Shown: positions 15,842 through 24,020 of the stretch, one piece after another
Position numbering within the stretch: position 1 is the stretch's first letter
Layout of the letters: the number at the start of each line of letters is the position of its first letter
Origin: Paenibacillus sp. PL91
GTDB lineage: Bacteria > Bacillota > Bacilli > Paenibacillales > Paenibacillaceae
DNA length: 64,000 bases
Assembly (NCBI RefSeq): GCF_012935325.2
Contig: NZ_JABBYG020000017.1
Span: 62,001-126,000 of the forward strand
Reading direction: 5' to 3'
The notes under the pieces: generated by a model
Told to the model about the DNA's origin: nothing
What the model saw: the letters and a program-made list of their open reading frames with translations, nothing else
The model's database searches: none
Translations under genes and position numbers: made by a program

Positions 15842-16945
15842 GTGACCAAACTATTATTTGACCCAATGAAACATCCCGATTGGACCCCGCCACAAACGGC
15901 TGAAAAGTATCGTTTTGTTGCCGAAAATACTCAGGATTTAGTCGGTGTCGTGGATATGGAAGGTATAGTTCTATACGCCTCGCCGTCCCATGAAGCGGTC
16001 TTGGGGTTTCCGTCCAGCGAATTTGAAGGAAATTCTGCTTTTTATTTCGTTCATCCTAACGATCTTGCGTACGTTAAGAGGCAATTCGATGACATGGTTA
16101 CATTAGAATCAACGTTCGATTTTGAGTGGAGGTGTAAAAAAGCAGATGGCAGTTGGGTATATATCGAGACCAGGGGCACTCCTATATTTGATGAAAATCG
16201 CAAAGTAGTGCAATGCGTGTACGTGTCTCGTGATATTTCGGAACGAAAGAAGGCAGAAGAACTCCTTCTACGAACTGAAAAGCTTTCGATAGTAGGTCAA
16301 ATGGCGGCAGGGGTTGCACATGAGTTTAGAAATCCTCTAACCTCGATCAAGGGATTCGCCCAGCTGTTACAACAAGGTAACGAAAAACCCGAGTATATTG
16401 AATTGATTCTATCTGAGGTTGGGAGATTGGAAGCTGTAGTATGGGGATTTTTAACGCTTGCCAAACCCCAAACTCCGAAAATGCAGGAAGTTGATGCGGC
16501 GGTTGTTTTACAACAGGTGGTGTTGTTATTCAGTACACAATCCATATTAAACAACATTGAAATTATTGAAGAACACGACTCGGAAGTACCACGTATCAAC
16601 TGCGATGAGAATCAAATCAAGCAAGTATTTATTAACATTCTCCAGAATGCGGTTGACGCTATGCCAAACGGTGGAATCATCAAAACACAGATTCTATGCC
16701 ACGATTCAGAGTTTATCAAATTTCGATTTATAGACCAAGGAAGTGGCATTTCATCGGAACGAATTAAATCCATTGGAGAACCCTTTTATAGTTCCAAAGA
16801 AAAGGGGACGGGATTAGGCCTAATGGTCAGCAACAAGATTGTCCACGAACACGGAGGGAGTATTCACATCGAAAGTACGGTCAACGAAGGAACCATTGTT
16901 GATGTGATTTTACCCATCAACTCGTCATTCCTCAAAAGGGATTAG
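15842..16945 (+). CDS. PAS-domain sensor histidine kinase (sporulation-kinase type)
   Basis: A 367-residue soluble kinase. A PAS fold covers about residues 24-140 (YRFVAENTQDLVGVVDMEG, DFEWRCKKADGSWVYIE, SRDISERKKAEE). The HisKA site is GVAHEFRNPLTSIKGFAQLL. The ATPase domain carries an N box (NILQNAVDAM), G1 (DQGSGI) and G2 (GTGLGL). There is no membrane segment. It resembles KinA/KinE-type kinases that feed Spo0F, and no response regulator is adjacent. The start is GTG behind ATAGGAGGAG. Its last codons overlap a UvrD helicase relic in another frame, so the extreme C-terminus may have been altered by recombination. Confidence 0.9.
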   Translation: MTKLLFDPMKHPDWTPPQTAEKYRFVAENTQDLVGVVDMEGIVLYASPSHEAVLGFPSSEFEGNSAFYFVHPNDLAYVKRQFDDMVTLESTFDFEWRCKKADGSWVYIETRGTPIFDENRKVVQCVYVSRDISERKKAEELLLRTEKLSIVGQMAAGVAHEFRNPLTSIKGFAQLLQQGNEKPEYIELILSEVGRLEAVVWGFLTLAKPQTPKMQEVDAAVVLQQVVLLFSTQSILNNIEIIEEHDSEVPRINCDENQIKQVFINILQNAVDAMPNGGIIKTQILCHDSEFIKFRFIDQGSGISSERIKSIGEPFYSSKEKGTGLGLMVSNKIVHEHGGSIHIESTVNEGTIVDVILPINSSFLKRD

Positions 16946-17152
16946 AATTTGAAACTATTGTGATATTAGGAATGGATGAAGGAAGCTTTCCTAGCTACAG
17001 AAGTACAACCGAAAGAAAAAATAAAGGAAGAGCACAACATTTTTTATGTATGTGTAAGTAGGGCAAAGAGCCGTTGTTATCTAGTTAGGTCAAAAATAGA
17101 AAGGGGTTATTGGGATTCGGGCGACGCCAACGAAGCGCGAAGCTCCCTCTGA
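16922..17152 (+). pseudogene. UvrD/Rep-type helicase C-terminal relic
   Basis: In a frame different from that of the kinase end, the sequence reads QKGLEFETIVILGMDEGSFP (motif V of superfamily 1 helicases). After a frameshift it reads EEHNIFYVCVSRAKSRCYLV (motif VI, with the Arg finger). About 75 codons are left. It is fused to the end of the histidine kinase gene, so a deletion joined the two. Confidence 0.65.
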
Positions 17153-17199
17153 GTTCAATAAGACAGCAGCAGTCTAGGACTTTATTTTCTCGTACGGGG

Positions 17200-17330
17200 C
17201 TATTGCTGTTCCATTTGCCACCGCCCTAGTGCGCCTTTCCGTGTATTTTTGACATCATGAAGCACAGCAAACACAAGCATTAAAGCCCCAGATTCAGCGA
17301 CAAGCCGAGCTCTTTGAACAATATTCCAAC
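17200..17330 (-). pseudogene. Possible minus-strand gene 3' end
   Basis: About 40 residues read well on the minus strand (LVAESGALMLVFAVLHDVKN, TRKGALGRWQMEQQ) down to a TAG at 17202-17200. There is no start of its own, and it follows the gerAC relic. The family is unknown. Confidence 0.3.
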
Positions 17331-18416
17331 TTACCGCTTCACCTTCGTCAGTGGCTCCAAATGTAGCCGCACTTGTACATTAATCTTCATAGTAGACCAA
17401 TGCCGATCCCATATATCTTTATTTATTGGTCTGGAGAACGGTTTAGCAGTCAACCCTCCGATTTGAAGGGGGTCAATCCGCAATTGTTGCATTTGGGATA
17501 GCAAGTGGATGACTTCCTCCTCTAAGTAACGTTCGATTTTTTGTGTGAGAACGGCATATTGGAAGTTATCCTCGATTCTTGCAAGCGAATCCAATTCATC
17601 TTCTGCCTTTCACGTCGATTTCGATGGACAGGGATGATAAATCCGAGGTGAGTTTCTTGCGCGTATGCGCGCGAATATGCCCTAACGTGACCGAGAGGTC
17701 AGGAAGGACTAAGTATCGTACGAATCGATCTCTATACAACAACTGGCTGATTTGATCGACCTTTCCTCGTATTTCTGCGACCATAAGATCCCCATCGAAT
17801 AATGCAGTGCCTTCATACAAGAACTGCTCGCCTTCTGCGCGAAATACCGGTAGCTGGGGGTCGGAAACCTGGGAGTACAGCATTTTCATAAACTGATGCA
17901 AATTGACGACGGTAATTTCGCCTTGTTTTTTCTTTTCATAATGCTTGAACATCCTATAAAGGTAAAAATCGATACTGTCTTTTTCATCCAAGTGTTTGGC
18001 GAGGAACTCATTGAAGTTGCCTTTTGTGATGACTAAATACAGCCGTTTCGAAATGTTTGGATCGTCAGAACGGTATTGATAAGACTGGTCAGTCCCTGTT
18101 TCGCATAAGCTTCATCCACGAACAGCAAGCGGATTTGACCGGCTTTCAATTCGTTATAGTAGTTCAAATTAAACCCTTTGTTGCCTTCGTTCAATAGAGA
18201 GACATTAAGGGTAAGCACGCGCTTCTTCTCCTTGATAAGAGGAGGGACGAGTGTGCTGATGGTTATCTTTCCGTCTTCTCCTTCCTTCACGGACCAGAAA
18301 ATGATCGGCGTGATTTCTTCAATCATATTGTTTTCCGTTAAAGGGACGCAACCGCACGCGAGTATCAACAAAGAAGACACTAGTAGCACAATAATTGTTC
18401 GTAGGAACCTTTTCAT
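17331..18416 (-). pseudogene. Spore germination lipoprotein GerAC-like, broken
   Basis: The start is MKRFLRTIIVLLVSSLLILACGC at 18416, a lipoprotein signal with its Cys. The protein is then read in three pieces: 18033-18416 (KTISTLVPPL-like GerC N-domain, AGQIRLLFVDEAYAKQGL), 17596-17991 (DFYLYRMFKHYEKKKQGEIT, GTALFDGDLMVAEI) and 17331-17594 (RYLEEEVIHLLSQMQQLRID, DPLQIGG). At least one frameshift near 18030 and a stop near 17596 separate them. GerAC proteins are the C subunits of nutrient germinant receptors. The order gerAB-gerAC with an ATGA overlap is kept. Confidence 0.75.
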
Positions 18417-18966
18417 GACATGGTCCTTGCTTTGCGCTTCATCGCGATCCAGACGAGGAGCGGCAATAACAAATACGAGGCAGATCCTGCCCACATCTGC
18501 AGTTCTAGCCAAAATGATTGCTCGATCCCAGGCTCCCAAAACCATTTACTGATCGGAAGCGTGCAGGCCGCCACCGCACAGCCGCTGATGATCAGACCCA
18601 AACGCGAAGTGCCTGCCTGTCTTCATCTTGCCTAATAAGCGGGAGGCCATCAACACGAAAAAAGCGAGCGAGTAAATGATGCTGAACATATACCCCGAGA
18701 CCAGGATAATATCCACCCTTTCAAATACAGGAGATTGCAGGTAGCGCCCCATCTCCACGCTCGGGTATTTAATGGTCGGTCGGCAAGTAATTGGAGCCAT
18801 AGAAGAGTAAAGACGCAATGGAAATAAAGAGATACTCGCCGACCGAGATGGCGTTAGCGATCGTCAAATATTTTAGCATTTTCCGCTGCGGACTCAACCA
18901 GTATGAAATAGCGATCAAATATTCAGGCCCGGAAAACGACGAAAAACGAGCAGTAGGGATTTCCAT
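18413..18966 (-). pseudogene. Spore germination permease GerAB-like, broken
   Basis: Three frames carry the C-terminal half of an APC-type GerAB permease: EYLIAISYWLSPQRKMLKYL and VGEYLFISIASLLFYG (18769-18966), VDIILVSGYMFSIIYSLAFF (18546-18818) and WAGSASYLLLPLLVWIAMKR (18413-18601). The N-terminal half is missing, and two frameshifts interrupt the rest. The end overlaps the gerAC start, as in intact gerA operons. The receptor cannot be functional. Confidence 0.75.
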
Positions 18967-19007
18967 GCAAACGGCTCTAGGCCTATCGGAATGAGAGGAT
19001 ACAGATC

Positions 19008-19483
19008 GTGAATCGAATTGAAGTCACTTCTTACTATTCTGCTCCCACAGCTCAGCAAGTTTCGGAATCCATAAACTCGCTTTATGAAAACTGGATCTCA
19101 TATGTCGATATTCAAAAGGGCATTCTTAGGGGGCCGGAAGAGCTGAAAGAGCTCTATGAAGATTACCGCGAAAAGGTTGCACCATGTCAAAGGTCGTGGG
19201 AGGGATATGCACCATTGACTCGGTATGCCCGACTAAAATGGCTTGTGTCGGGTGTGGAGCGAAAGTAACTCGGCCGGAGTTTAAAGAAGAAATAACCACC
19301 TTTTATAATTGGGCAGATGAAAGTGAAAAACGATTTGAGTAGCTGGGCTGATTCCTTGAAGCAAAGAAGATGAAGATCGCAAAAAATAGAGCTAAAAACG
19401 AGCTCAAGGAAATCCGATTGATCGAAAAATCTCAAAAGGATGAGACATATGCGCCGGAAATTCGAATCTCCTCAAACAAATGA
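19008..19483 (+). pseudogene. Tn554-type tyrosine recombinase (TnpB-like) C-terminal relic
   Basis: The end of a large tyrosine recombinase is recognisable: SESINSLYENWISYVDIQKG and LKELYEDYREKV, then after a frameshift near 19180 GGICTIDSVCPTKMACVGCG, a four-Cys cluster typical of these transposases, and finally AKNRAKNELKEIRLIEKSQ after two in-frame stops at about 19341 and 19350. The catalytic core is absent. It precedes a tnpC-like gene with a small overlap, as in Tn554. Confidence 0.65.
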
Positions 19484-19838
19484 ATTGGAATGGCTTCAAG
19501 CATCGTACGACAAGAGGAAGAATCGTTCGCTCGAGCTCGGAATAAAGGCGATCGATGCGCTTATTAAAGAGGGTAAATCTGTTTCGTACAGAACAGTTTC
19601 GGATAAGTCCAAAGAAATCGATCCGGATGGAATAGGCATACACCAAAATACCATTCGAAAGAACCAAGAGCTTCGCAATCATTTTCTTAAGTACAGTACT
19701 ACGAAGGTGTATGGGCCGCGAAAAAGGTCACAATCCAGATCATCATTTAAGTGCTTTATGACACCAAAATCAAAACTTTGGTATATAAGGACTTTAGCCG
19801 CTCATACATATGTACAAAATACAGGTTTTGTGAAGTAA
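19449..19838 (+). CDS. Tn554 TnpC-like accessory transposition protein
   Basis: A 129-residue protein of the TnpC/DUF6262 type: a charged helix (KRKNRSLELGIKAIDALIKE) followed by a helix-turn-helix-like SVSYRTVSDKSKEID and NTIRKNQELRNHF. TnpC of Tn554 influences the orientation and frequency of transposition. I take the ATG at 19449, after AAAAGGATGA. The last 20 residues run into the 34-base element repeat (TYVQNTGFVK), shared with the unrelated ORF at 1671. The gene looks open, but its recombinase partner is broken. Confidence 0.6.
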   Translation: MRRKFESPQTNELEWLQASYDKRKNRSLELGIKAIDALIKEGKSVSYRTVSDKSKEIDPDGIGIHQNTIRKNQELRNHFLKYSTTKVYGPRKRSQSRSSFKCFMTPKSKLWYIRTLAAHTYVQNTGFVK

Positions 19839-19839
19839 T
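19806..19839. repeat. Copy 2 of the 34-bp direct repeat (element end)
   Basis: It matches 2151-2184 at 30 of 34 positions in the same orientation, 17.6 kb apart. It overlaps the stop of the tnpC-like gene, so it probably marks the right end of the Tn554-like element. Confidence 0.6.
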
Positions 19840-19975
19840 GCGTTAAAGTGTTAAAGTTTTATGTTAATTAAACTCTTTTCTGCTCTTTTCTGAGGTCTTT
19901 ATCAGTCCTTATCAATAGTAACTCTTATATCAAAGAATGACCTCGAACACTTAACTTATCTTCTGATTTCCCCAT

Positions 19976-20020
19976 TTGACTTTTAATAATTACACATGTA
20001 ATCTAGTACTACACTTGTAA
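19976..20020 (+). promoter_or_regulatory. Beta-lactamase promoter with two BlaI-type operators
   Basis: TTGACT (19976-19981) and TAATCT (19999-20004) are spaced by 17 bases. A TTACA-nn-TGTAA dyad (19990-20001) overlaps the -10 box, and a near copy, CTACA-nn-TGTAA, lies at 20009-20020. These match the TACA...TGTA half-sites bound by BlaI/MecI repressors, and the blaI/blaR1 genes lie 2 kb downstream. Repression in the absence of a beta-lactam is expected. Confidence 0.8.
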
Positions 20021-20050
20021 TCTAAGTAAAGAAAGGAGGATCTGACAGTC

Positions 20051-20098
20051 ATGCATTTAGCGTTTGCCGGTATAAAGCAAACGTGTTACTGCACGTGA
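20051..20098 (+). other. Possible leader peptide with hairpin before bla
   Basis: A 15-residue ORF (MHLAFAGIKQTCYCT) follows GAAAGGAGG with a rather long gap. Inside it CGTTTGC (20061-20067) pairs with GCAAACG (20077-20083). It ends 28 bases before the beta-lactamase start. It may be a translated leader or only a 5' hairpin. Confidence 0.35.
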
Positions 20099-20126
20099 TG
20101 ATACGAGTAGAAACGAGGTTGGAAAG

Positions 20127-21056
20127 TTGAAATTTCCGATTAAATTCTTTGCCGAGAAATTAAAACATCGGTTCATTTTATTATTAGTTGTACTCATTGC
20201 GCTAACCGGTTGCTCCACGAACGACAATTCATCTTCCGTTCCTTCAGAAGTATCGGAGGTGACAGATGAACAATCCGCAGTAGAAAGTTCGTTCGTACAA
20301 TTGGAGACGGAATACGGAGCTCGGCTCGGAGTTTATGCAATAGATACCGGTACGGGACGTACGATCGCTTATCGTCCCGATGAGCGGTTCGCTTATGCTT
20401 CTACTTATAAAGCTTTAGCCGCAGGCTTCGTTCTTAAGACGAGCACGGCCGATGAACTCGATAAAGTTATTTCTTATACAAAAGACGATCTGGACTCTTA
20501 TTCGCCCGTAACAGAACAGCATGTAAATACTGGAATGTCACTTAGGGACCTTTGTGAGGCAGCAGTACGGTATAGCGACAATACAGCAGGCAATTTATTG
20601 TTCAAGCAATTAGGAGGCCCGGAAGGCTATGAAGTAGAATTGAGGCAAATTGGCGACCAAGTGACCCAAGCCAATCGCTTCGAGCCTGACCTGAATGAGG
20701 CGGTTCCCGATGACACAAGGGATACAAGTACTCCTAGAGCCATAGCCACCACACTTACTTCTTTCACGGTCGGCGATGTGCTTCCAGACGACAAACGTTC
20801 TATTCTGATGGATTGGATGTCTGGAAATGCCACTGGCGATGAATTGATCCGTGCAGGCGCATCCGAGGACTGGAAGGTCGCCGACAAGTCCGGTGCAGGC
20901 AGTTACGGGACTCGCAACGATATTGCCGTTGTTTGGCCGCCGAACGGCGCCCCCATTGTCATCGTAATTATGTCTAGCCACGATGCGCAAGACGCCGACT
21001 ATAACAACGCTCTTATTGCACAAGCTGCCAAGTCTGCGCTCGACTCGCTAGTCTAA
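20127..21056 (+). CDS. bla: Class A beta-lactamase (lipoprotein)
   Basis: A 309-residue serine beta-lactamase that hydrolyses the beta-lactam ring outside the membrane. Residues 14-30 form a lipoprotein signal (LLLVVLIALTGCS), so it is probably tethered through the Cys. Active-site motifs are STYK (the S70-x-x-K73 equivalent), SDN in VRYSDNTAGN, the E166 region RFEPDLNEA and KSG in VADKSGAG. The start is TTG after GAGGTTGGAAAG. The promoter carries two BlaI-type operators. A decayed tandem copy follows, and blaI-blaR1-pbp converge from the other side. The spectrum cannot be read from sequence. Confidence 0.95.
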   Translation: MKFPIKFFAEKLKHRFILLLVVLIALTGCSTNDNSSSVPSEVSEVTDEQSAVESSFVQLETEYGARLGVYAIDTGTGRTIAYRPDERFAYASTYKALAAGFVLKTSTADELDKVISYTKDDLDSYSPVTEQHVNTGMSLRDLCEAAVRYSDNTAGNLLFKQLGGPEGYEVELRQIGDQVTQANRFEPDLNEAVPDDTRDTSTPRAIATTLTSFTVGDVLPDDKRSILMDWMSGNATGDELIRAGASEDWKVADKSGAGSYGTRNDIAVVWPPNGAPIVIVIMSSHDAQDADYNNALIAQAAKSALDSLV

Positions 21057-21102
21057 GACGTTAGGAAGGCTCAAATATGCCACAGTACACCTGGTTTAAG
21101 GA

Positions 21103-21145
21103 AACAAGGCTGCCGGACATCTGTCATGGCAGCCTTGTTGTGTGT
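21103..21145 (+). terminator. Terminator of the beta-lactamase gene
   Basis: AACAAGGCTGCC (21103-21114) pairs with GGCAGCCTTGTT (21128-21139), followed by GTGTGTAT. The U-tail is poor, but the hairpin is strong, and a clear homologue of it lies at 21717-21753. Confidence 0.7.
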
Positions 21146-21149
21146 ATGC

Positions 21150-21665
21150 AGCAATCCTATTTCTCGTCGGTACACCAGCACGGGACGTACGGTCGCTTAT
21201 CATCCGGAGGAGTGATTAGCTAATGCTTCTTCCTATTAAAATGTACGTTCCGGTCTCCTATTCGCCGTAACAAGACAGTATAGCCTAAAGCAAAATGGCG
21301 GCCAAATGACCCAAGTCAATCGCTTAGAACCTGATGTGACTGAGGCGGTTCACGAAAGATACAAGAAAGCCTAGATCTATAGCCAATAAACCTGCTTCTT
21401 TCACGGTCGGTGATGTACTTCGGACGATAGTGATTCTGTTGAACTGAATTTCTGGAATTACCTTAGTTGATTAATTGATCCGTGCAGGCTCACCGAGGGC
21501 TAGACCAGCGGCAGTTAAGGAACGTGCCTACAAATATCGCAGTTATTGGCCACCGAACTGCGCCACTGAGGCCATCGTAATATTGTTAGCCACGATACGC
21601 AAGCTATTATGACAACTCCCTTATCGCATAAGCTGCAGGAGTTACGTCCGGCTTACTAGTCTGCC
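21150..21665 (+). pseudogene. Decayed tandem copy of the beta-lactamase gene
   Basis: Long stretches align in order with bla: CACGGGACGTACGGTCGCTT (bla at about 20352), GACCCAAGTCAATCGCTTAGA (20663), TTCTTTCACGGTCGGTGATG (20760), TTGATCCGTGCAGGC (20845) and ACTAGTCT (21048). Many substitutions and indels destroy every frame, and the region coding for the signal peptide and most of the SxxK-SDN interval is missing. Its own copy of the terminator follows. This is a duplication in which one copy died. Confidence 0.85.
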
Positions 21666-21716
21666 ACGTGGAAAGGACCCGAATAATGTTGTTAAACTCC
21701 TACGCCAATTCATGAC

Positions 21717-21753
21717 AAAAAGGCTGCCGGACATTTGTCGCGACAGCCTTTTT
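21717..21753. terminator. Duplicated, bidirectional terminator
   Basis: AAAAAGGCTG (21717-21726) pairs with CAGCCTTTTT (21744-21753). The loop and flanks resemble the bla terminator at 21103. It lies between the pseudo-bla and the convergent blaI gene and can serve both strands. Confidence 0.75.
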
Positions 21754-21822
21754 GTGTATTGAACTTTTCGTTTCCAGTTTATATCAACGGTACTATGATC
21801 TATCGTTATCTCTTAATCATAC

Positions 21823-22203
21823 TTAAGAATCCGACTTCTTGTTCAATATGGAGCGCAACTCTTTAATATCGCCATCGGACAATGATTCCTCCTGAATGAA
21901 CTGAACGAGCATCGACTTAAACGTCCCTCCGTAGATCCGCTTAAGAAATGTTTGCGCCTCAGCGAGCTGGCATTCATCCTGCGTATATAGAGGAAAAAAT
22001 GTATACACTCGTTGATTCTGGTTGACGCCAACCGCTTCTTTTTGAACGAGACGATCAAGCAGCGTTCGCACCGTTTTGGGCTTCCAATCCGTTCGTTCCT
22101 GCAATCGGCCAATTACCTCGGTTGCCGTTTGAGGAGCTCTTTCCCAAAGCGCGTTCATAACTTCCCATTCGGCTTCCGAAATCTGGGGTATTTTTCTGGA
22201 CAC
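21823..22203 (-). CDS. blaI: BlaI/MecI family transcriptional repressor
   Basis: A 126-residue winged-helix repressor. The DNA-binding part is ISEAEWEVMNALWERAPQTA followed by WKPKTVRTLLDRLVQKEAVG, the hallmark W-K-x-x-T-V-x-T-L-L-x-R-L-x-x-K. The C-terminal half forms the dimer. In the family, cleavage after BlaR1 activation releases the operators. The start is GTG behind GAGGAGG, 18 bases after the blaR1 stop, so it ends the pbp-blaR1-blaI operon. Operators that it should bind lie at 19990-20020 and 26067-26107. Confidence 0.95.
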   Translation of the reverse strand: MSRKIPQISEAEWEVMNALWERAPQTATEVIGRLQERTDWKPKTVRTLLDRLVQKEAVGVNQNQRVYTFFPLYTQDECQLAEAQTFLKRIYGGTFKSMLVQFIQEESLSDGDIKELRSILNKKSDS

Positions 22204-22221
22204 CTTTGTTCCTCCTCGTCT

Positions 22222-23988
22222 TTAATAAATTCCTTTATCTTTCAGGATTGACAAAGTTATAGCCGTGGCCTCGCTTCCACCGCTGTTCTTACCGTTCGCA
22301 ATATTCGTCGCAAAGAAATAGGTATTCTCTCCGTCCTCGACATACCCGATGAACCAGCCGTTAATATTTTTACCGTTAACCGCGCCCGTGCCTGTCTTTC
22401 CGGACAGGACCCTTCCCTCATTCTCCGACAACCGGATTGAGTCCTTAACGGTTTGGACATTATCATCGTGAAATCCGAATTGGTTCGTATAGAAGGACTG
22501 CAGTAATCGAACCTGCTCTACCGGTGATATTTTCAAAGAAGATTCCATCCAATACTGCGTCGTCCCGCCGGATAGGTCGCCATTACCGTAACCGATTCGG
22601 TTCAATTCATGCTGCATAAGGTTCTGTGGAATGCCTCTATCCAGTTCCTGGAAATACCAATTAACCGAGCTGCTCATCGCCGTAAATAAATTTTGATCCC
22701 TATTCCAGGCATCGTACGGATACTGTATGCCATTCCACTTCAACAGAGTGTTTTCGCCCGATATTAAACCGGCTTCCAGCCCGTACAGGGAGAGAAAGAT
22801 TTTATAAGTCGAATCCGGCGACACTCTCAAGGTGCTTCTATCTTTATTATAAATTATATATTGATCGGTTTGTCGGTCATAAAGAACAAAGCTCCCTTCA
22901 TAGCCGGCAAAATAAGTATTTAAATCCTCATACGATACTCTCTCGTCTTGAAGACGGTATCGGCTCTGATCGTCGGACATTGCGGATACGAGCGGAACCT
23001 GAATCGAAACGAATAACCCTGCTAATATGAAGATCGCAATGCTCTTCTGTCCTGACATCCTGGATTCGGTGGTAAAGGATGCAATTCGATGAATTCTTTT
23101 TTTCAATTGCTTCATGGAGTCGTGCAGTTGGCTTGCAAAAGCGAGACCTTCGTCCTGCCTCTGCCTATCCGCAAAGTTAATGATCGTATTCCCGTACTCC
23201 ACATAACTGTATTCGTCCAGCGATTTAAGAACGGCAGTATCGCAGGCGATTTCCCTGTCCAGCCTCATCTCTCTGAATGCGATCCAAATGAGTGGATTAT
23301 ACCAGTACAATAGCTGATAAATAACGATCAAGTAATTCGTCCAAATATCTTTATTTTTATAATGATGGAGCTCATGCAATAAAATATATTTGATCTCGTT
23401 CAAGGACAACCATTCGTCATAACCGACCGGGAGCACAACATAAGTCTTTAAAAGGCCGAACGTCATGGGCGATTGAATTAACGGCGATTCCGCGATGACC
23501 AGAGGTCTTGTTATATTCAAACTTTGCTTACATTGTTCGAACAAGCTTATGACTTCTTTATTTGTGATCGTAGCTGCTGTTCTCCGAATGTTATTTATTT
23601 TCAACCATGCCAGTACGGTCATGACGGAACAAACCAGACTGCCGGCGATCCATAGGATCAGTATGATCGTATTCAGGTTAGCCGGAGTTTTTCGATGGAC
23701 CGATACGGTAAAGTCCTGCAGCCAATTACCGCCGGTGACGGCTTGACCTCCAGTATCCATGTCAGAAGAGTCGATCGGTTGAATCGAATGAGCATTAAAG
23801 TCGAATAAACCTTGAATATGAAAATAATGGCTTGGAATAAAAGGCAGCGCCAAGGCGATCAGCCAAAGAAACCATAAATTATACTGCCAACCTGCCGATA
23901 GTTGTCTTCGAAAAACCTTCTTTACCAGCATAATAACCGCAGCAGTGAAAGAAGATACGACAAAGCTTATAACAACTAGATTCAGCAT
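22222..23988 (-). CDS. blaR1: BlaR1 beta-lactam sensor-transducer metalloprotease
   Basis: A 588-residue membrane sensor. N-terminal membrane helices (MLNLVVISFVVSSFTAAVIM and following) surround a cytoplasmic M56 zinc protease with HELHH in ILLHELHHYKNKDIW and the downstream EIACD. The C-terminal extracellular sensor resembles class D beta-lactamases: STYK is the acylated Ser site, YGNGD replaces the usual Y-G-N, and KTGTG closes the site. Acylation by drug is known to activate the protease and relieve BlaI. I start at the ATG at 23988 (RBS AGAAGGTGA); the longer open frame overlaps the pbp gene. It lies between pbp and blaI in one operon. Confidence 0.95.
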   Translation of the reverse strand: MLNLVVISFVVSSFTAAVIMLVKKVFRRQLSAGWQYNLWFLWLIALALPFIPSHYFHIQGLFDFNAHSIQPIDSSDMDTGGQAVTGGNWLQDFTVSVHRKTPANLNTIILILWIAGSLVCSVMTVLAWLKINNIRRTAATITNKEVISLFEQCKQSLNITRPLVIAESPLIQSPMTFGLLKTYVVLPVGYDEWLSLNEIKYILLHELHHYKNKDIWTNYLIVIYQLLYWYNPLIWIAFREMRLDREIACDTAVLKSLDEYSYVEYGNTIINFADRQRQDEGLAFASQLHDSMKQLKKRIHRIASFTTESRMSGQKSIAIFILAGLFVSIQVPLVSAMSDDQSRYRLQDERVSYEDLNTYFAGYEGSFVLYDRQTDQYIIYNKDRSTLRVSPDSTYKIFLSLYGLEAGLISGENTLLKWNGIQYPYDAWNRDQNLFTAMSSSVNWYFQELDRGIPQNLMQHELNRIGYGNGDLSGGTTQYWMESSLKISPVEQVRLLQSFYTNQFGFHDDNVQTVKDSIRLSENEGRVLSGKTGTGAVNGKNINGWFIGYVEDGENTYFFATNIANGKNSGGSEATAITLSILKDKGIY

Positions 23989-24020
23989 GCTGTCTTCACC
24001 TTCTCTCAAGTAAAATCTGG

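Noticed and set aside
18178..18635. Plus-strand ORFs over the germination genes
   Set aside because: The minus strand carries recognisable GerAC and GerAB residues with a lipobox and an ATGA overlap.
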